Part shown: positions 59,774 to 64,000 of the stretch, piece by piece
Layout: the number at the start of each line of letters is the position of its first letter
Position numbering within the stretch: position 1 is the first letter of the stretch
NCBI GenBank assembly: GCA_040881685.1
Contig: JBBECS010000036.1
Location: 1-64,000 of the forward strand
Direction of reading: 5' to 3'
Source: Acidimicrobiia bacterium
Lineage (GTDB): Bacteria > Actinomycetota > Acidimicrobiia > IMCC26256 > PALSA-555
Length of the DNA: 64,000 nucleotides
Made by a program: the position numbers and the translations under genes
Notes under the pieces: model-generated
Database searches by the model: none
What the model saw: only the letters and a program-made list of their open reading frames with translations
What the model was told of the DNA's origin: nothing

Positions 59774-61030
59774 TCAGACGCGTGCAGCAATGCCGAAGAG
59801 TGCCGCCGCGTTACCGCCCATGAGCGCGTCGGCGGTCTTCTGGTCGATGCCGTTCCCTCCGAGCATCGACCTTGCTTCGGCGGACGTCGACGTGTCGTGG
59901 TTGGGATACCGGGAGCCGAACGCGGCCTTGGCGGCGATCTCGTCGACGAGGCGTGCGACGGGCGTCTCCCAGGCATCGAACGACAGCAACAGCGGGTGCT
60001 CGGCGATCACGTCTTCAGGTTCGAGGCTGACCGGATTCTCGGGCGGGTTGAGCACGCCCGGGATCGAGAGCCACAAGTAGGTCTCGGCCTTCTCGAGCAC
60101 CAACGGCAGCCACGACGCGCCGGAGTGGAGGAGCGCCAGCTTGAGGGTTGGCATGTCCTCCAACAGGCCGGTGAACAGCGTGGCCGTGAGAAACGTCGCG
60201 TTGTCCTGGAACAGCGCAGTGGGCTCGGCGACCGTGTGGCCGATGCCGAGGCGAGCGGACACGCGCTCGACGAACGAACCGGCTGACGTCGGCTCCGGGT
60301 TCGTGATTCCGAGCGACGGGTGCACGCAGGCCACGAGGCCGAGCGAGTCGAGCTGGCGCCACAGCGGCAGGAAGTGCGCGTCGGTCACGAACACACCGCC
60401 GGTGGGGTGGTCATACGCCATGAACGCCGATCCGCCGGCCGAGCCGTTCATGCTGGCGTTCGGCTCGCGGGCGTAGAACATCGGACGGATCGACACCGAG
60501 CGGAAGCCGCGCTCGGCAGCTCGGTCGAGCTCTCGGCGCGCCAGCAGCACGCTCTGGAGCGGCAACACCGCCGCCGGATGCAGACGGTTGGGCGCGGCCT
60601 GGGCGAAGTCCCACACCCAGTCGTTGTACGCACGGGCGAGCACCGCCGCGACGTCGGGGTTGGCGACGAGCGGGAGGTGCTCGGCAAACAACGTGGGGTG
60701 CAAGACGGCCTGGTCGACGCCCATGGCGTCCATGTCGTGCAGCCGCATCTCGGCGTCCCATGCGCCTGCGTTCGGGTCATGGAACACGTTGGGGTCGAGG
60801 CCGCCGATGTCACTCGGCGTCGTGCCTGGATACCAGATCGCCTCTCGGATGAGTCGGGATCGACCGAGCTCTTGCACCGGTGCGCCATTGCGGATCGTGA
60901 GGCGATGGCCGTCGTCGTCGAAGCCGTGCCACAGCGCGGCACGCGCCGCGGCTTGGTACTCCTTGGGGACGTAGTCCTCCCAGAGGAACTCGGGTTCGTA
61001 GACGTGGGAGTCGATATCGACGACGGTCAT
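59774..61030 (-). CDS. Amidohydrolase-2 family protein (second of a pair)
   Basis: A 418-aa ACMSD-like metal-dependent enzyme: VVDIDSHVYEPEFLWEDYVP, central His in VACVHPSLGITNPEP, HSGASWLPLVLEKAETY, and a late segment LLSFDAWETPVARL, where the usual SSDYPH is modified. ATG 61030 overlaps the upstream gene's stop (ATGA). Together with the protein at 61027 it forms an amidohydrolase pair under operator site 3; the two may act on successive intermediates or form a complex. Confidence 0.82.
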   Translation of the reverse strand: MTVVDIDSHVYEPEFLWEDYVPKEYQAAARAALWHGFDDDGHRLTIRNGAPVQELGRSRLIREAIWYPGTTPSDIGGLDPNVFHDPNAGAWDAEMRLHDMDAMGVDQAVLHPTLFAEHLPLVANPDVAAVLARAYNDWVWDFAQAAPNRLHPAAVLPLQSVLLARRELDRAAERGFRSVSIRPMFYAREPNASMNGSAGGSAFMAYDHPTGGVFVTDAHFLPLWRQLDSLGLVACVHPSLGITNPEPTSAGSFVERVSARLGIGHTVAEPTALFQDNATFLTATLFTGLLEDMPTLKLALLHSGASWLPLVLEKAETYLWLSIPGVLNPPENPVSLEPEDVIAEHPLLLSFDAWETPVARLVDEIAAKAAFGSRYPNHDTSTSAEARSMLGGNGIDQKTADALMGGNAAALFGIAARV

Positions 61031-62412
61031 GTCGTCAGCTCGGTGCGGCGCGCGTGTGCCTGCTGCTCGGCCCACTCGTCAAGCTCGGGACCGCCGGGGA
61101 ACCAGTCGGGCCGCTTGATCGGCGCGGGCTCGTCCTTCACGAACACCCTGGCGTCGATGTTGTACATCCGGCGGGCGTTGCCGCCGAGCAGCTTCGCCTG
61201 CACCTCGTCGGGCACACCGATCTCGCGCATGGCGCGGATGGCGCTCCACGAATCGGCGCCGTCGTGGTGATAGCAGTCCGACGCCCAGATCCCGATCTCC
61301 TCGAACGTGTCCCACTGACGCATCGTCTGCGTCTCGTCGGACTCGAACGAGATGACGCACTGCTCGTGGAACGCCTCCGACGGCAGGCGCTTCGCCTCCC
61401 ACTTCCGCTCGTTGGCGTACAGCTGGAACAGCCGATCGCAGTGCGCGAGGAACGGCACCAGCCACTGCGAGTTTGACTCGAACACCGCCATCCTCAATCC
61501 GGGATAGCGGTCGAGGAACCCACACAACAGCACCTGTGCGAGCCACACCTGGATCTCGAAGATGAAGGAGAGCGTCTGGCTGTCGGCACCCGCGTAGGCC
61601 ACGAGCTCACCGGGCGACGCGAGCAAACCAGGTCCTGCCGTCGACGGCGGATGGTGCGCGGGGAATGTGTGCATGCCGAGCACGACGCCGGTCGCCTCGA
61701 ACGTGCGGAACAGGTTGTCGAGCGTGACCGGCGGCGTGCCGCCGATGCCGAAGCCCGCCGTGTCGAGTCCGAGGTCGTTGGGGTAGCAGCCGGCCGCGTC
61801 GAACGGGCGCATGAGCGCGACCGGGAAGCCACGGTCGGCCACCCGAAGCAGCTCGGTCACGGCGTGCTCGGGGCTTTGGAGGGGGAGGAGCGCGGCGGGG
61901 TAGAGGCGGCGCTTGTTGTGAGAGCACCAGTCGCGGGCGAAGTCGTTGTACGCGCGGCAGAACACGTCGACGCCCGCCACGTTCTCGGCGAACGGCAGGT
62001 TCTGGATCACCTTCGTTGGGATCACCAGCACCTGGTCGATGCCCATGAGGTCGAGGTCGCGCACTCTGGCCTTCGGGTCGGTGGCACCCTTGTGCTCGAG
62101 GTAGTCGCGCTGCTCGGCGGTGAGCGGCACCATGGACGCGAGCCGGCGCACGATCTTCTTATTCATTTGCGGACCGGCGATGCAGATCGGGTTGTACATG
62201 CCCGCCGGCGCGTACTCGCCATTCCCTCCGCCGCTGGCCCTCTCGCCGTTGAGCCAGGCCTGCTCGTTCGTCTTCCAGTACGTGGCCCGCACCAGCTCGC
62301 GCTGGGACTTGGGGACGTAGTCCCAGATCTTCAGGGGGTCGTTGATGTGGGCGTCGCAGTCGAAGACGGCGAAGTCCTTGGTCACCCGCTCCGGCGCAGC
62401 CCCCGATTTCAT
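61027..62412 (-). CDS. Amidohydrolase-2 family protein (first of a pair)
   Basis: A 461-aa member: VFDCDAHINDPLKIWDYVP, central GVVLGMHTFPAHHPP (His), FESNSQWLVPFLAHCDRLF and IWASDCYHHDGADSW (late Asp). It is larger than its relatives in this window because of an insert in the first third (WLNGERASGGGNGEYAPAGM). It is the first gene of the two-gene unit, and its ATG 62412 lies 33 bp from operator site 3. Confidence 0.83.
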   Translation of the reverse strand: MKSGAAPERVTKDFAVFDCDAHINDPLKIWDYVPKSQRELVRATYWKTNEQAWLNGERASGGGNGEYAPAGMYNPICIAGPQMNKKIVRRLASMVPLTAEQRDYLEHKGATDPKARVRDLDLMGIDQVLVIPTKVIQNLPFAENVAGVDVFCRAYNDFARDWCSHNKRRLYPAALLPLQSPEHAVTELLRVADRGFPVALMRPFDAAGCYPNDLGLDTAGFGIGGTPPVTLDNLFRTFEATGVVLGMHTFPAHHPPSTAGPGLLASPGELVAYAGADSQTLSFIFEIQVWLAQVLLCGFLDRYPGLRMAVFESNSQWLVPFLAHCDRLFQLYANERKWEAKRLPSEAFHEQCVISFESDETQTMRQWDTFEEIGIWASDCYHHDGADSWSAIRAMREIGVPDEVQAKLLGGNARRMYNIDARVFVKDEPAPIKRPDWFPGGPELDEWAEQQAHARRTELTT

Positions 62413-62445
62413 GCGGTTCTCATGGTCCCACGGTCGTCGACAATT

Positions 62446-62465
62446 CATCAACGTTCGCGTTGACG
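62446..62465. promoter_or_regulatory. Palindromic operator, site 3 of 4
   Basis: CATCAAC, six bases, GTTGACG. Arms match sites 1 and 2 except one A for G. It lies directly upstream of the amidohydrolase pair, in the 181-bp divergent region shared with the DUF222-HNH gene. Confidence 0.65.
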
Positions 62466-62475
62466 CCAGGCCCCG

Positions 62476-62493
62476 AGATTTCTTGAGAAATCT
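62476..62493. promoter_or_regulatory. AT-rich inverted repeat in divergent region
   Basis: AGATTTCT, TG, AGAAATCT: perfect 8-bp arms. It stands out as an AT-rich block in GC-rich DNA, between operator site 3 and the LexA-type promoter. It may be a further operator or a short hairpin. Confidence 0.45.
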
Positions 62494-62503
62494 GCCCCTG
62501 GGC

Positions 62504-62533
62504 TTGACAAGGCGAACATATGTTCGCTATCGT
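62504..62533 (+). promoter_or_regulatory. Sigma-70-type promoter of the DUF222-HNH gene
   Basis: TTGACA at 62504-62509 and TATCGT at 62528-62533 with an 18-bp spacer. The -35 hexamer is perfect, and the LexA-type box occupies the spacer. The start codon is 61 bp further on behind GAGGAGGG. Confidence 0.65.
62512..62527 (+). promoter_or_regulatory. LexA/SOS box
   Basis: GCGAACATATGTTCGC, a perfect palindrome containing the actinobacterial LexA core CGAAC-N4-GTTCG. It sits in the spacer between -35 and -10, where LexA would block polymerase. Predicts that the downstream nuclease gene is induced by DNA damage. Confidence 0.7.
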
Positions 62534-62593
62534 GTCGACGACAACTTCCCCCATCGGCCCCACCCAGGTGGGCCGTCCCGGAGGAGGGAAGTC

Positions 62594-64000
62594 GTGTCCA
62601 CGAGAGTCCGCCAGGCGATCGAGCTGCTCCTCGCCGAGCTGGCCGACGTCGACCCCTCCTGTGTCGACGGATCTCGCGCCCGAGAGCTCATGGAGGACTT
62701 CGCAGAGGTCCAGCACCTCGGGGGTGCCGGGGTCACGATCATGGCGCGACGGGTGGAAGCGGCGGGCGCGTTCGATCTAGCCAAGCACCGCAGCGCGGCG
62801 CATTACCTTGCCAAGGTCACCGGCACGACGGTCTTTGCTGCCGAGCAGCAGATCCGCACCGCGCGTCAGCTCGAAGACCTGCCGGCCACCCACGCTGCAT
62901 TGCGCGCTGGCCGGCTCTCGGGTGTGCAGGTCAAGGAGGTCGCCGCCGCGGCCGCCGCGGATCCGTCGGCGGAGCCGATGATGCTCCGATGTGCGCAGAT
63001 CGACGGAATCAAGGGCCTCAAGGCCGAGGGTGCCCGCGTGATCGCGGCCGCGGCCCGCGATGCCGACAAGCAGTACGAGCGGATTCATCGCGAGCGGACG
63101 TTCCGGCACTGGAGCGACTATCACGGCTCCGGCCGCATCGATGTGCGCGGCCCACTCGACCTCACCACCCGCGTCGCGCTGGCCCTCGTGCCGTATGAGC
63201 ACGAGCTGTTCGAGGCCGCCCGCAAGAACGACGAGCGCGAGCGCGCCGACGCGCTGATGTTTGACGCGCTGGTGGCCATGGCCGACGCGTCAACCGGAGA
63301 GATGCCCAAGGGCACGGGGCCGATGCCGACCATCGCGGTCCGGATCGACCACCGAGCGTTCGTGACCGGTGACACATTGCCCGGCGAGGTGTGTGAGATC
63401 GCCGGCGTCGGCCCGATCCCGGTGAGCGTGGCGCAGCGCCTCGCGGAAGACGCGTTCCTCAAAGCGCTCGTCACCAATGGTGTCGACGTGCTCGCGGTCT
63501 CGCATCTCGGCCGCACGATCCCCGCACACCTGCGTACCGCGCTCGAGGAGCTCTACCCCGAGTGTGCGATCGCCGGCTGCAACGCCAGCTACGGCCTCGA
63601 GATCGACCACAACCAACCGGTCGAGGTAGGCGGACTGACCGAGCGCCGCAACCTCAACAAGCTCTGTCGCTACCACCACACGTACAAGCACCGCCACAAG
63701 CTGCGCCTGGTCGGCGAAGGCACCAACAAGAGGTTCTTGTCCGCCGCCGAGTGGCTGCCGCCCGATCGACCACCCGACTGCCCAGGTGGCCGACAACCAC
63801 AGGGGCAGCCGCCCCGGGCGCCGGGCTCTCGTGGCCGCATGATGCTCATCAACGCGAACGTTGATGCTTGGGTCATGCCGCCCGTAGGCTGCCACGGCCG
63901 TCCGCCCAGGGGAGCCATGGTCAAGCAGCAGCGCGCCACCGAAGCCGATGCGCCGGTCGCGGCCGACTCTCCGGCGACCTGTGCAACGAACGGTGCGATC
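62594..64000 (+). CDS. DUF222/HNH endonuclease family protein (runs off the window)
   Basis: The frame from GTG 62594 (RBS GAGGAGGG at 62581) has no stop before the window end, 469 codons. It begins TRVRQAIELLLAELADVD, has the DUF222 helical region (FDLAKHRSAAHYLAKVTGTTVFAAEQQIRTARQLEDL) and a C-terminal HNH motif: CAIAGCNASYGLEIDHNQPVEVGG, then NLNKLCRYHHTYKHRH (zinc Cys, HNH His/Asn/His). DUF222-HNH proteins are common multi-copy actinobacterial genes. Homology appears to end near codon 400 (about 63790), after which the frame runs through operator site 4 and a new RBS/ATG at 63917. Confidence 0.84.
   Translation, partial: MSTRVRQAIELLLAELADVDPSCVDGSRARELMEDFAEVQHLGGAGVTIMARRVEAAGAFDLAKHRSAAHYLAKVTGTTVFAAEQQIRTARQLEDLPATHAALRAGRLSGVQVKEVAAAAAADPSAEPMMLRCAQIDGIKGLKAEGARVIAAAARDADKQYERIHRERTFRHWSDYHGSGRIDVRGPLDLTTRVALALVPYEHELFEAARKNDERERADALMFDALVAMADASTGEMPKGTGPMPTIAVRIDHRAFVTGDTLPGEVCEIAGVGPIPVSVAQRLAEDAFLKALVTNGVDVLAVSHLGRTIPAHLRTALEELYPECAIAGCNASYGLEIDHNQPVEVGGLTERRNLNKLCRYHHTYKHRHKLRLVGEGTNKRFLSAAEWLPPDRPPDCPGGRQPQGQPPRAPGSRGRMMLINANVDAWVMPPVGCHGRPPRGAMVKQQRATEADAPVAADSPATCATNGAI
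63847..63866. promoter_or_regulatory. Palindromic operator, site 4 of 4
   Basis: CATCAAC, six bases, GTTGATG: perfect arms, same spacing as sites 1-3. It lies inside the open end of the HNH frame and 50 bp before a candidate start at 63917 with a good RBS. It probably belongs to the gene beginning there. Confidence 0.55.
63917..64000 (+). CDS. Candidate start of the next gene (partial, cut by window end)
   Basis: ATG 63917 follows AGGGGAG at 63908-63914 and begins MVKQQRATEADAPVAADS. It is in the same frame as the DUF222-HNH ORF, so it could be read either as a new gene or as the tail of the HNH protein. The RBS and the operator site 50 bp upstream favour a new gene, perhaps a regulator or an enzyme of the same regulon. 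Too little is visible to name it. Confidence 0.4.
   Translation, partial: MVKQQRATEADAPVAADSPATCATNGAI

Overview
The window is high-GC, gene-dense DNA with 65 protein genes on both strands. I see no rRNA, tRNA, CRISPR array or insertion sequence. The gene content points to an actinobacterium: F420/flavin LLM oxidoreductases, a DDN-like reductase, two GAF-ANTAR proteins, a SigE-type sigma factor, a DUF222-HNH nuclease, an actinobacterial LexA box and steroid side-chain genes in the order of the mycobacterial igr operon. An uncultured Acidimicrobiia-like lineage is my best guess from the density of acyl-CoA and amidohydrolase genes, but this is inference.

Layout. 10-5124 (+): an igr-like operon, ChsE2 / ChsH2 / ChsE1 / ChsH1 / Ltp2-like, for removal of the last steroid side-chain carbons. 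5134-6935 (-): ECF sigma factor and a membrane partner. 6979-14753: assorted catabolic genes (PNPOx-like, two enoyl-CoA hydratases, LLM oxidoreductase, M20 peptidase, SDR), then a second aldolase/DUF35 pair. 14827-18747 (+): ADH-SDR-P450-SDR, joined by stop/start overlaps. 18792-20951: a secreted protein and two tandem SnoaL-like proteins. 20961-25072: a split B12-dependent acyl-CoA mutase with a hydratase (-), divergent from an amidohydrolase (+). 25069-31512: LLM oxidoreductase, an acyl-CoA dehydrogenase with an APH kinase, VOC protein, P450, a split small protein and an L,D-transpeptidase. 31528-37391 (-): a six-gene catabolic operon (SDR, DUF35, aldolase, amidohydrolase, CitE-like lyase, CaiB) carrying the third aldolase/DUF35 pair. 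37450-46447: VOC, MOSC, DDN-like reductase, HSL esterase, CoA ligase, desaturase, GAF-ANTAR pair, CoA-transferase. 46513-48146: ferredoxin and P450. 48231-55339: a membrane protein, PIG-L deacetylase, ligase, and a giant cyclase-ATPase. 55398-62412 (-): degenerate ligase, aldehyde dehydrogenase, small proteins and an amidohydrolase pair. 62594 to the end (+): DUF222-HNH gene behind a LexA-type promoter.

Three layers of structure stand out beyond the genes. (1) In the two main catabolic operons, every intergenic gap of 60-155 nt (five of five) is exactly spanned by a short open frame. Its start overlaps the upstream stop and its stop overlaps or abuts the downstream start, as if translation must never be interrupted. 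(2) Several of these gaps are made of two families of GC-rich palindromic repeats. One is open in all three forward frames. The other has been captured as the N-terminal extension of two unrelated enzymes. (3) A 20-bp palindrome (CRTCAAC, six bases, GTTGAYG) occurs four times, three of them directly upstream of the units that hold all four amidohydrolases, which suggests one regulon.

The acyl-CoA mutase has lost the catalytic His and other active-site residues of every characterised family member I can recall, so it may catalyse an undescribed rearrangement.
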